Assembly (NCBI GenBank): GCA_049966155.1
Contig: JBMFVE010000019.1
Location: forward strand, 1 to 34,502
Direction of reading: 5' to 3'
Source: JBMFVE01 sp049966155
Lineage (GTDB): Bacteria > Bacteroidota > Ignavibacteria > Kryptoniales > JAKASW01
DNA: 34,502 nt
Below the pieces are notes generated by a model, which made no database searches, had not been told where the DNA came from, and saw nothing but the letters and a program-made list of their open reading frames with translations. Shown piece after piece: positions 24,899 to 32,625 of the stretch; within the stretch, counting starts at the first letter, position 1, and each line of letters opens with the position of its first letter. A program made the translations under genes and the position numbers.

Positions 24899-26290
24899 TT
24901 AGTTCAAATATGAAGATTCAACCAAGTTTAAACCATCCCCGGTTATCAATATCTGTCCTTTATCATCTACATATAAAAGGCGACCATCAGCAGCATAATA
25001 CTTTATGGTAACAATATGCACACCGGGCTGAACTTTAACTTCTCCCACCATTGCTCTGGCGGGAAAATATCTTGAAAGCCTTAAATCTGCATTCTCTGTG
25101 GCGTCAACCATTGCACCGGTAGCAAGTCTGGTAAGGTTCCCCCATACTCCACCTCCGGTTTTCTTATCAAGTTCCTTATTTAAAGCCTCATTTGCCAGTC
25201 CTTTTGCCACCGTTCTGATAATTGTTTTAAGGTAAGTAATTCCTTCGTGCAATTTATATGTTTCAGCTGCCGCATCTTCCAGGCTTTCAATTGTCTCTAA
25301 GCTGCCGGCTTCACGATGATCAACTTCAACAACAACCCTTGATACCAGTGTTCCCTTTTTCTCCATGTAAGGAAGTGAGAACTTAAAATGATAGCTTGCT
25401 TCCATACCTGGCCATTGAATAACGTCGATTTGCTTCTGATTTTTGCCATCAGATTGATATATACCAACAGCATCCTTGAAGGTGTATATACTGAGAGTTC
25501 GAGCAAACAGTTCAGGAGATTTTCCAACAAAGCTTACGATGTTTAACCTGGTTCCCGAAAAATTATTATCAGAACAGGATTCAAGGGTCGGCATTGGGAA
25601 ATTGTAAAAATACGATTCTTCTTTCCATGTATCCCTTATCCTACGTGCATCAATTTCCGCATCTGAGCATTTCCCTTGAGATCTGTACATCAAGAAGCTG
25701 ATGTAATTGGCAAGTGCGGAATTTGTAAAACGGTTATGCTCAACTTTAAATTTGTGTCCTGTTGTATCCTGCTTACTTAAGTCATCTGCTATCTTTCTGT
25801 ATTTATCTTCAAGCTGAGCCAGTTTGTTGTTGGCCCGTCTTACTTCCACAAATGCGTCGTCAAACTGCTTCATCTTAATATAGTTCAATGCTTTAAACAC
25901 ATTGAGGTACACATCTTCATAAGCTTCCCCACTGTAATCAAGTGCATTATCATTAAGCAACATTGATACAATTGCCTTAGAAACGCTTTTGGTATATAGT
26001 TCGTCAATCGAGTTTTCGGCAAGTGTTAATGATTCATTGCTCTTTAGTTCCTTTTCTCCATAATGATACAGCATTCCTAAATCAAGGTAAAAAAGGACAC
26101 GATCTTTTGCCGAATAATACTCGTTCTTTCCGGATTCCAATTTAAGTGCGGCTCTCCCGAATTCCCTGTTCGAAAGAGCCTTATCCACCTCAACAAACTG
26201 CTGCTTCTGAGTTTGCATTGAAGTGCATCCCGATAAGACTAAAGCAACAATTGCAATCCCTGAAGAGACAATTGATAACTTGCCATTCAT
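24899..26290 (-). CDS. COG3014-family lipoprotein
   Basis: The product has a lipoprotein signal with lipobox VLSGC (Cys22) and 463 residues. The N-terminal half is helical and TPR-like (YLDLGMLYHYGEKELKSNES, YLNVFKALNYIKMKQFDDAF, VEVRRANNKL), as in the uncharacterised COG3014 family. The C-terminal half is beta-rich and ends in a motif about blood-like 'GVHIVTIKYYAADG' seen in surface lipoproteins. GAGGGTG before the ATG at 26290 supports the start. In many Gram-negatives this family sits next to LpoB-like and LPP20 genes, as here, which suggests a shared outer-membrane role. Function is unknown. Confidence 0.8.
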   Translation of the reverse strand: MNGKLSIVSSGIAIVALVLSGCTSMQTQKQQFVEVDKALSNREFGRAALKLESGKNEYYSAKDRVLFYLDLGMLYHYGEKELKSNESLTLAENSIDELYTKSVSKAIVSMLLNDNALDYSGEAYEDVYLNVFKALNYIKMKQFDDAFVEVRRANNKLAQLEDKYRKIADDLSKQDTTGHKFKVEHNRFTNSALANYISFLMYRSQGKCSDAEIDARRIRDTWKEESYFYNFPMPTLESCSDNNFSGTRLNIVSFVGKSPELFARTLSIYTFKDAVGIYQSDGKNQKQIDVIQWPGMEASYHFKFSLPYMEKKGTLVSRVVVEVDHREAGSLETIESLEDAAAETYKLHEGITYLKTIIRTVAKGLANEALNKELDKKTGGGVWGNLTRLATGAMVDATENADLRLSRYFPARAMVGEVKVQPGVHIVTIKYYAADGRLLYVDDKGQILITGDGLNLVESSYLN

Positions 26291-26397
26291 AACCCACCCT
26301 CTTAAGTTGAAGTTTTTAAAAGCCGATTTTTAAATTAGACTATATCTATTTGGTAAGCTCAAAATTTTTTATTATCGAAAATCTTTCGGCCGAGCAT

Positions 26398-26994
26398 TCA
26401 CCAGGTATATCCCGCACGCTCAATTACTTTTTTAATCTTTTTAGTATCGATCCAGACCTTTTGATTGGTTTGAAGGTCTATCAACTGCAGGTCTACCTGG
26501 TAGAACTTCACTTCTGTACCTCCAGACCTATCTACTATGTCCTTTATACTTCCCTTTAGCATATAGTCCGCGCCTGTCTCAGCAGCGAGCTTCTTGGCTG
26601 TCTCCTCAGAAGCGTTTGTTTGCTGATCGAGCCTCTCATCCCGAACTTCTTTTCTTTCCTGCTTGTTTGCAACGAAAGTTACCCTCCCACTATTAACAAG
26701 CTCTCTTTCTATGTCACTGATGAACGTACCTGTTTCAATGTGTTCGGAACTCAGATTAACCACCGTTCCTACAATAACCGCTGGCTTCCGTTGACTCTGT
26801 GAAACAAAATCAGCCAACCATGCTCCTGACAGCATACTGGAAACCATTTGCTCGGCAACCAGACGAGAATCGGTGTCATTCCAGCGACCACTTAAATCTC
26901 TTACTGTGTCAGTTGATACTCTCGTGACCTGTCTCGTTGGAGAGCAGCTTATGAAAAAAACAGTAAAAACAATTGGATAAAGGAAACGATTCAT
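26398..26994 (-). CDS. LpoB-like penicillin-binding protein activator lipoprotein
   Basis: This 198-residue lipoprotein (lipobox FISC, Cys17) has the LpoB/YcfM-type domain. Diagnostic stretches are LSGRWNDTDSRLVAEQMVSS, VIVGTVVNLSSEHIETGTFI, DIERELVNSGRVTFVA, ETGADYMLKGSIKDIVD and VDLQLIDLQTNQKVWIDTKKI. LpoB of E. coli reaches from the outer membrane to stimulate PBP1b, but the family is broad. Here the linker between lipid anchor and domain is short, so it may not span the periplasm in the same way. GAGG lies shortly before the ATG at 26994. It sits between LPP20 and COG3014 genes on the same strand. Confidence 0.82.
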   Translation of the reverse strand: MNRFLYPIVFTVFFISCSPTRQVTRVSTDTVRDLSGRWNDTDSRLVAEQMVSSMLSGAWLADFVSQSQRKPAVIVGTVVNLSSEHIETGTFISDIERELVNSGRVTFVANKQERKEVRDERLDQQTNASEETAKKLAAETGADYMLKGSIKDIVDRSGGTEVKFYQVDLQLIDLQTNQKVWIDTKKIKKVIERAGYTW

Positions 26995-27091
26995 ATTAAC
27001 CTCAATCTTGTTTACGTACTATGAATCTCAATACCGAGAGTTATCACATAGGTATTCAATAATTCAGTAAATTGCTCCCACTGATTCAGGA

Positions 27092-27679
27092 CTAATGAGG
27101 CCCTGAACTTTGTTCCTGTTTAAATTTTTCATATTTGTCAACCTCATCCTGAAGCTCTTTAAAAGCTTGAGATGCTCTAAATCGGGTGTACATCTGATTG
27201 TTATTTTTGATTTGCTGCATCAGTGCAGAATTGGCTGCACCAATTGGGTATTCGACCAGTACGTATGCTCTCCATAAATTGCCATCTCTTACCGATTTTT
27301 GATTTTTCACCCTGCTCCCGTTTAACGTTGTAGATACTACAGTCTTTTCAGCCTGGGTGAACATCTGAAGGATTTGCGCATCATTTCCTGTCCCCGTCTC
27401 TTCTACAAATCTTTTTTGTAATCCCTGAATTTTTAACTCAAGCTGCCTGCCTATGTCAGCTCTCGCAGCAGCTGTCGCTTTATCCACCGCCATCTGCATA
27501 TCCTGTGATGCCTGGCTGTTAGCAGCATACAGAAAATTAGGGTCTTGTGGTACATTGGTATACCATTCAGGTATATCGCCTGTCCCTGCGGATTGAAGAG
27601 ATTGGGATCCTCCGCAACCAACCAGTATAACTGACAGAAAAGCAGCGATCACATATCCGACAAGTTTTGCTTTTTTCAT
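27092..27679 (-). CDS. LPP20-family lipoprotein
   Basis: The protein has a Lys-rich N terminus, hydrophobic stretch and lipobox ILVGC (Cys22). The LPP20-like domain follows, with DIPEWYTNVPQDPNFLYAAN, then AVDKATAAARADIGRQLELK and the closing WRAYVLVEYPIGAAN. The tail is a charged helix ending in EKFKQEQSSGPH. An ATG at 27826, overlapping the upstream stop, would add 49 residues. The ATG at 27679 is preferred because it has AGGAG just upstream and places the signal peptide at the N terminus. The family is named after the Helicobacter lipoprotein; its function is unknown. It heads the lipoprotein cluster. Confidence 0.83.
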   Translation of the reverse strand: MKKAKLVGYVIAAFLSVILVGCGGSQSLQSAGTGDIPEWYTNVPQDPNFLYAANSQASQDMQMAVDKATAAARADIGRQLELKIQGLQKRFVEETGTGNDAQILQMFTQAEKTVVSTTLNGSRVKNQKSVRDGNLWRAYVLVEYPIGAANSALMQQIKNNNQMYTRFRASQAFKELQDEVDKYEKFKQEQSSGPH

Positions 27680-27713
27680 GTTTTTCTCCTTTTTGATTTT
27701 AGTTTCATGGTGC

Positions 27714-27765
27714 ACGACGCAATCACTCGGGTGGGAAATTAAGCTACCAACCCAATATACGTCGT
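27714..27765 (-). promoter_or_regulatory. Imperfect hairpin in the leader of the LPP20 gene
   Basis: On the plus strand ACGACG (27714-27719) pairs with CGTCGT (27760-27765). Inside it GGGTGGG (27729-27735) pairs with CCAACCC (27747-27753) with one mismatch. No T run follows on the minus strand, so it is not a simple intrinsic terminator. It may act as a leader structure between the secreted-protein gene and the LPP20 gene, or protect an mRNA end. Confidence 0.3.
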
Positions 27766-27822
27766 TGACTAAGTTATTTGCAAATCGATTAATCAAGAAC
27801 CCGAGCAGCCCCTTCCCTGATT

Positions 27823-29436
27823 TCATTTGACAATGACGAGCTTTTTAGTTCGAGAAAAATTCGCGGCAATCATCTTGTAAAAGTAAACGCCACCAGGGAG
27901 GTTCGAAGCATTAAACCTCACATTGTATTTTCCACGAGGTTTCAACTCATCAACAAGTCTTATCACTTCCCTTCCAAGCAAATCATAGATGAGAATTTTC
28001 ACCTGTGATTCGTGAGGGATAACAAATTCAATTGTCGTGGTCGGATTGAATGGATTAGGATAGTTCTGAGAAAGTTCAAATTCATCTGGTACAATTGTTT
28101 GTCCATTATATAAGGCTAATCCGAGCCTTGCAGCAACACTAGAACTTCCGATTATATAAGTTCCCTCCCCTTCAATTAGAATTGAGTCTTTAGAGATCCC
28201 CGTCAGAACATACTTGCGGCCATCCTTAACTGACCACTTTATCTCAACAAATCCCTTTACACCCTGAACGTGAATTGACAGCGTAGAATTGGAGTTGGCT
28301 AGATTTCCCGAAAATTTGTCATTTGAATACCGAACATCAAACATATTTTCAGGTGGGCGCGGAGGCATGTCATACTGGATGATATCATTTTGTTGGGAGG
28401 AAAAAAGAAGCATTCCCGACCCACCATTTGCATCTGTAAATGTAATTGTATTCCAGCTTTTCAGCTCTAAAGCACGGTCTTGCTGAGAAGTTTTTGACAT
28501 GGATGCTGAAGAAAGAAAGAGTTTTCCCGGCTGTGTTGCCTTCACCCAGATACCCTGTCCTGGAATTATCGACGTCGCTATTTTATACCCGTTTGAATAA
28601 GAGAAAAAATAAGAAGAGATTATTGACCCCGGGATCTGTTGAATTGATGATGTTGATGTTGTTGAATACGTGGAGCCAATTAGATTCCAGCCTGATGCAA
28701 CTGTAAAAGTATCAGCCGCAAAAGGTTCTCCCACCAGGAAAACAACTGATGAATCTGGATAATTAATCCAGTATCCCTTTCCATGTTCCAGCGTACTTAC
28801 CGACTGGTATCCTCCATGATAGGAATAGCAGGAAATATAGGAAGAAAATGATCTGGTAATGTCCCAGTTCTTAAGCCCGACAGGAATAGAAACCATATTC
28901 CAGCCAGGCTTAAGAACAATATTCCTGGTTACAGTAAATGTATGAACAATGATAACTGATTTTATTGTGTTGTCGTTGATTTTAATATTTCCAACACTAC
29001 TCATGTCAATACTGAGCTTTCCCCCCATCGTGACTGCATCATACATGTGAAAAAAACCACTCCAGAGCTTCGTTGTATCCCATGTTATGGTCATGGGGTA
29101 ACCCGATGAGCCAGGCTGAAACTGCAATGTCCATATATTTTTCTTGTTCTGAGCATTAACAGTATCCCTGTAGTCCACAGCGAATCCCTCGTAACCCGAA
29201 ACTATCCACCTGATATCAAATGCTCCTGAAGGCGCGACGGGGGGAAGTTCAAATTCGCCCAAATTAGCATCCAATCCATCCGTTGCTCCCACAAGTTCTC
29301 CAAAGCGAAGGGTATCTGTGACACCTCCGTTGTCTGTTACAGTCAATTTAAGTGATCCTGTCGATTGTGCCATTCCCAAATTTACTGCGTAAACCACTGA
29401 AGCAATCAATAATAAGGTACAGTATCGCCCCCTCAT
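27823..29436 (-). CDS. Secreted multidomain protein with T9SS sorting domain
   Basis: A signal peptide (first 23 residues, ending GMAQ) starts this 537-residue protein. Residues 43-120 carry a module with LRFG, ATDGLD, ELPPVAPSGAFDIRW. Residues 179-311 hold two lobes beginning GWNMVSIPV and GWNLIGS, each ending with a GxG(Y/I)W segment. Residues 330-402 repeat the first module in a shorter form (YDMPPRPPENMFDVRY). The last 80 residues form a Por/T9SS sorting domain (NYPNPFNPTTTIEF, YDLLGREV, GVYFYKM). It is expected to cross the outer membrane and be anchored or released; ligand unknown. The ATG at 29436 follows a GAAAGGGA site; a TTG at 29475 is unlikely. It lies 22 bases after the cohesin-repeat gene. 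Confidence 0.8.
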   Translation of the reverse strand: MRGRYCTLLLIASVVYAVNLGMAQSTGSLKLTVTDNGGVTDTLRFGELVGATDGLDANLGEFELPPVAPSGAFDIRWIVSGYEGFAVDYRDTVNAQNKKNIWTLQFQPGSSGYPMTITWDTTKLWSGFFHMYDAVTMGGKLSIDMSSVGNIKINDNTIKSVIIVHTFTVTRNIVLKPGWNMVSIPVGLKNWDITRSFSSYISCYSYHGGYQSVSTLEHGKGYWINYPDSSVVFLVGEPFAADTFTVASGWNLIGSTYSTTSTSSIQQIPGSIISSYFFSYSNGYKIATSIIPGQGIWVKATQPGKLFLSSASMSKTSQQDRALELKSWNTITFTDANGGSGMLLFSSQQNDIIQYDMPPRPPENMFDVRYSNDKFSGNLANSNSTLSIHVQGVKGFVEIKWSVKDGRKYVLTGISKDSILIEGEGTYIIGSSSVAARLGLALYNGQTIVPDEFELSQNYPNPFNPTTTIEFVIPHESQVKILIYDLLGREVIRLVDELKPRGKYNVRFNASNLPGGVYFYKMIAANFSRTKKLVIVK

Positions 29437-29458
29437 CGGAATTTCCCTTTCAATTTTG

Positions 29459-32400
29459 TTATCTGAGGAAAACAATTTTTTCTATAAATACTTTATTGCC
29501 TGCAGTAAGCTTTGCAATATATACACCGGAAGAGAGACCAGATGCATTAAACGTAACCTCATGAACTCCGGCCGAGCAATATCCCTTAACAAGTGTTTCA
29601 ACTTTTCTTCCTGTCACATCATAGACACTTAAATCAACAGGCTCTGCTCTCGGCAATTCAAACCTGATTAGAGTTGATGGATTGAATGGATTGGGATAGT
29701 TTTGCTCAAGATTTATTCTTATCGGAAGTCGAAATTCATCCTTAGTAAGAGAAGTAACAGCGGAGATACATCTTAGTGTAAATGACTTCTCTGTAGAATC
29801 CTCAATTGTTAATTTATCATCTCCTTTCATCTCAATTATGTTCATTCCGCTGCTGCCCTTTTCCACAATGAAATACCTCATCCCTCTTTGAATGATATGC
29901 CAGGATACCATCAGCGGATAGCGGCTGGTTTGCACCTCTACATTTAAATCAGTTGTATCAGTTTTCTCTGGAAGAAGTTCCAGGAATCGACCAGAAACGA
30001 AGCGCGCATCAAAGGCTCCGTCAGGCGGTTTTGGTGGAAGCTCATACTTTAGCAGAGTCAACGAATCTATGTTTGATCTGCCGAAGAAAAGTTTCTGCGA
30101 AAAAGAATCCGCGTCTGTGACTATGAGAAAATTGAGGGTGTCGAGAAATGATGAATTTACACTCAATGGGACCAGAAAAGGATTTAATTTATCAGAGACA
30201 TTCATCTCACCTTTTTCTGCTGACGAATAAATTTTATTCATATCTGTACGCAAAACAAGAACTCCCGGATTATATACCTTTACCCAGTAACCCATGCCAG
30301 GTCTTAATGAATCAGCAACCCGGTAACCGTTCTTAAAGCCAAAATAAAAGGAGGACAGATTCCCCGTAGGCGATACAGTTACACTATCAACTGAAATCGA
30401 TGAGCTGATTGATCCAATAAGGTTCCACCCTGCATGAACAAAAAAACTATCCAGAGCTATAGGAAGTCCACTGATGCTCATGAAATATGGTGAACCAAAT
30501 TTCAGCCAGTAGCCGTACTGATTACGCAGCGTATCTGCAGGAATATACTTCAAATCAAAACTAAATGCCTTTGATACGGCATAAGGGAACAAATTCGTTA
30601 GCGCATAACTGTCAGGGATTACTGGAATAGATACGAGATTCCAAGAAGAGGCCAGGTTTCCGGTTATTGTTATCTTTCTTGATAAAATTTTATAATATCC
30701 ATCGTTCGTTCTGGTCAACACATTTTTCCCTGTGGTATCACTGAGCACAACACCTGACAGGTGTACTTGAAATGTTCCAACTGTATCGCTCAATTTAGCA
30801 GGCATTTCAATTATTGCGCCCATACCCGGGGAAAACGATGCCAGTGATGGCGAGTATGCAATTACTCTAAGCATACCCGGAGACAAAACCGATGCTGTGA
30901 TGATATGGTCTCTCCTTCTGGATGTAAGTCGAATGGAATCAGGAATGACCGAAATTGTTGAAGGGATTTGAACATCGTACTGAATCCCTGTTATTGGTTT
31001 CATATTTTCAAGATCGAGCTTAATTATCCCATTCTCATTTTTAAAGCCGAAGCCATTTTCTACGCTCAGGACATCCGGGAAATATACGTTAGCCGATAAC
31101 GAAATATACGCTGGGTCGTGCTGTACATCATTGCTTCTTATAGTAATTTGACCACTGTTTGTTCCCTCGACAACTGAATGAAAGAGTATGGGTAAATTTC
31201 TTGAATTTCCTGGTGGAATCGAAGCAGGGACAGTGAACAAAGCTTTATATGATGGATTATCAATATAAAATGAGTTTATAACAAGTGTATCGCTTCCGCT
31301 GTTTGAAATAACAAGAGAAGCTCTGGCGGTATCCTTTGCTGAGACGCTTCCAAATTCAATGATTGATGCATTGAGCCAAAGCGATGGAGACACGACCTGA
31401 ATATTACCGGGGTATGAAGCAGACATTATATTTTTGGCGGTTGAATCGCTTATTAACGCACTTAACAGCGAAAGAGGGTATCCACCACCCTGACCCAGCA
31501 CAAGAAGATCAAGCGTAAGCACCACTCCGTTGGAATCTTTAAAGAGAGAATTCGATGGTGAGTACGCAACGACTGTAAGCGTGTTTGCTGATGTATCTAC
31601 AGCAACAACGTGATCCGTAGCCCTCGGTGATAAATGTGCTGAACCAGTAACATATCTGGCGACAACAGGGAGCTGGAGCCTGAATTGAAAGCCTGTGAAA
31701 GGCTCCATGTTGTTAATTGATATCGGAATGTGAAAGATATGGCCAGATCGTCCATTTGCAGACCCCACTCTCAGTTCATTAACAGCGAAACCAACCCCGT
31801 TAAGCAAAATCTCTGCCGAAAAAGCAGAAGGATCGTCAGAAACCACATTTAAGGAATCAGAATACTTACCTTTTTTGGAAGAGATAAATGATACCTCCCT
31901 ATTAATCGTGCTGCCTGGAGGGACAGTAAACCCGCTGGAGTCGTTTATACTGAAAACATAGCCTCTTGTAGAAATGCTTTTGATATTTAAAGGGGTGTTG
32001 CCATCATTGGTAAATGAAACTGATCTGACAGATCTCTGATACAACGGGACCGACCCAAAGTCGATGGTCTTTGGAACAATTTCAAGATGAGGAGCCACAA
32101 GTGTAAGACGCCCTGGATACACATTTGTGAGAATATTTTGCTGTATAGAATCGGCCACGACAGCATTTTGGATTTGCAGCATATACACCCCAGGTGCTGT
32201 CCCACTGATAAATTCAACAGTAAGGACAGCACCGGTTGTCCCCTCAAGTGTACTCTGGCTGGTAGAGTACACCACCAATCTCAATACCCCTTGTGATACT
32301 ACTCTTGCTGATAGTAAATGATCTTTTGCTCTCGAAGTAAGATGTGCCGAAGCATCCAGGTAGGTAAGAACAACCGGATAAACAATATCAAGCTGGAAAC

Positions 32401-32572
32401 CAACAAAAGGACGGTCATTTGATATGAAAAGAGAAAACGATACGGTTTTATTGGCACCAGCACTGACACTATCAATATACATGATCGTAGAAGCAATAGA
32501 CTGCTGTGTATGTGTCAACACCATTGATGCTAAAATAACGGCAATAACGGTTAATAGCCTATTGCTTCTCAT
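29459..32572 (-). CDS. Secreted cohesin-repeat protein with T9SS sorting domain
   Basis: This 1037-residue protein has a signal peptide (about 1-28). Three cohesin-like beta domains follow (about 33-158, 265-396, 502-630), each with an (R/H)LTSRxxDH-type segment and a VVAYS strand. The first two are each followed by a HYDIN/ASPM-type Ig domain (162-262 with IDFGSVPL; 397-498 with IIEFGSVS). Residues 643-777 are the paired GWNLIGS lobes. Residues 811-892 hold the FFG...YELPPKPPDGAFDARF module. Residues 955-1037 are the T9SS sorting domain (NYPNPFNPSTLIRF). GGGAG lies eight bases before the ATG at 32572. No catalytic motif is visible; a binding or scaffolding role at the cell surface is likely but unproven. 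Confidence 0.82.
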   Translation of the reverse strand: MRSNRLLTVIAVILASMVLTHTQQSIASTIMYIDSVSAGANKTVSFSLFISNDRPFVGFQLDIVYPVVLTYLDASAHLTSRAKDHLLSARVVSQGVLRLVVYSTSQSTLEGTTGAVLTVEFISGTAPGVYMLQIQNAVVADSIQQNILTNVYPGRLTLVAPHLEIVPKTIDFGSVPLYQRSVRSVSFTNDGNTPLNIKSISTRGYVFSINDSSGFTVPPGSTINREVSFISSKKGKYSDSLNVVSDDPSAFSAEILLNGVGFAVNELRVGSANGRSGHIFHIPISINNMEPFTGFQFRLQLPVVARYVTGSAHLSPRATDHVVAVDTSANTLTVVAYSPSNSLFKDSNGVVLTLDLLVLGQGGGYPLSLLSALISDSTAKNIMSASYPGNIQVVSPSLWLNASIIEFGSVSAKDTARASLVISNSGSDTLVINSFYIDNPSYKALFTVPASIPPGNSRNLPILFHSVVEGTNSGQITIRSNDVQHDPAYISLSANVYFPDVLSVENGFGFKNENGIIKLDLENMKPITGIQYDVQIPSTISVIPDSIRLTSRRRDHIITASVLSPGMLRVIAYSPSLASFSPGMGAIIEMPAKLSDTVGTFQVHLSGVVLSDTTGKNVLTRTNDGYYKILSRKITITGNLASSWNLVSIPVIPDSYALTNLFPYAVSKAFSFDLKYIPADTLRNQYGYWLKFGSPYFMSISGLPIALDSFFVHAGWNLIGSISSSISVDSVTVSPTGNLSSFYFGFKNGYRVADSLRPGMGYWVKVYNPGVLVLRTDMNKIYSSAEKGEMNVSDKLNPFLVPLSVNSSFLDTLNFLIVTDADSFSQKLFFGRSNIDSLTLLKYELPPKPPDGAFDARFVSGRFLELLPEKTDTTDLNVEVQTSRYPLMVSWHIIQRGMRYFIVEKGSSGMNIIEMKGDDKLTIEDSTEKSFTLRCISAVTSLTKDEFRLPIRINLEQNYPNPFNPSTLIRFELPRAEPVDLSVYDVTGRKVETLVKGYCSAGVHEVTFNASGLSSGVYIAKLTAGNKVFIEKIVFLR
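30683..32476 (-). repeat. Three-fold cohesin/Ig repeat inside the secreted protein
   Basis: A unit of about 236 codons recurs: cohesin-like plus HYDIN-type Ig domain at 32476-31787 and 31780-31079, then a third cohesin-like domain alone at 31069-30683. The copies align clearly at protein level (HLTSRAKDH, HLSPRATDH, RLTSRRRDH; VVYSTS, VAYSPS, IAYSPS) but have diverged at DNA level, so the duplication is old rather than recent. Confidence 0.75.
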
Positions 32573-32625
32573 ACAGTTTACTCCCGCATCTCCTGAACGT
32601 CAGAACATTGAGGATTTCATACAGA

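Noticed and set aside
27680..27826. N-terminal extension of the LPP20 lipoprotein from the ATG at 27826
   Set aside because: It would bury the signal peptide and lipobox behind 49 residues, while the ATG at 27679 has AGGAG just upstream.
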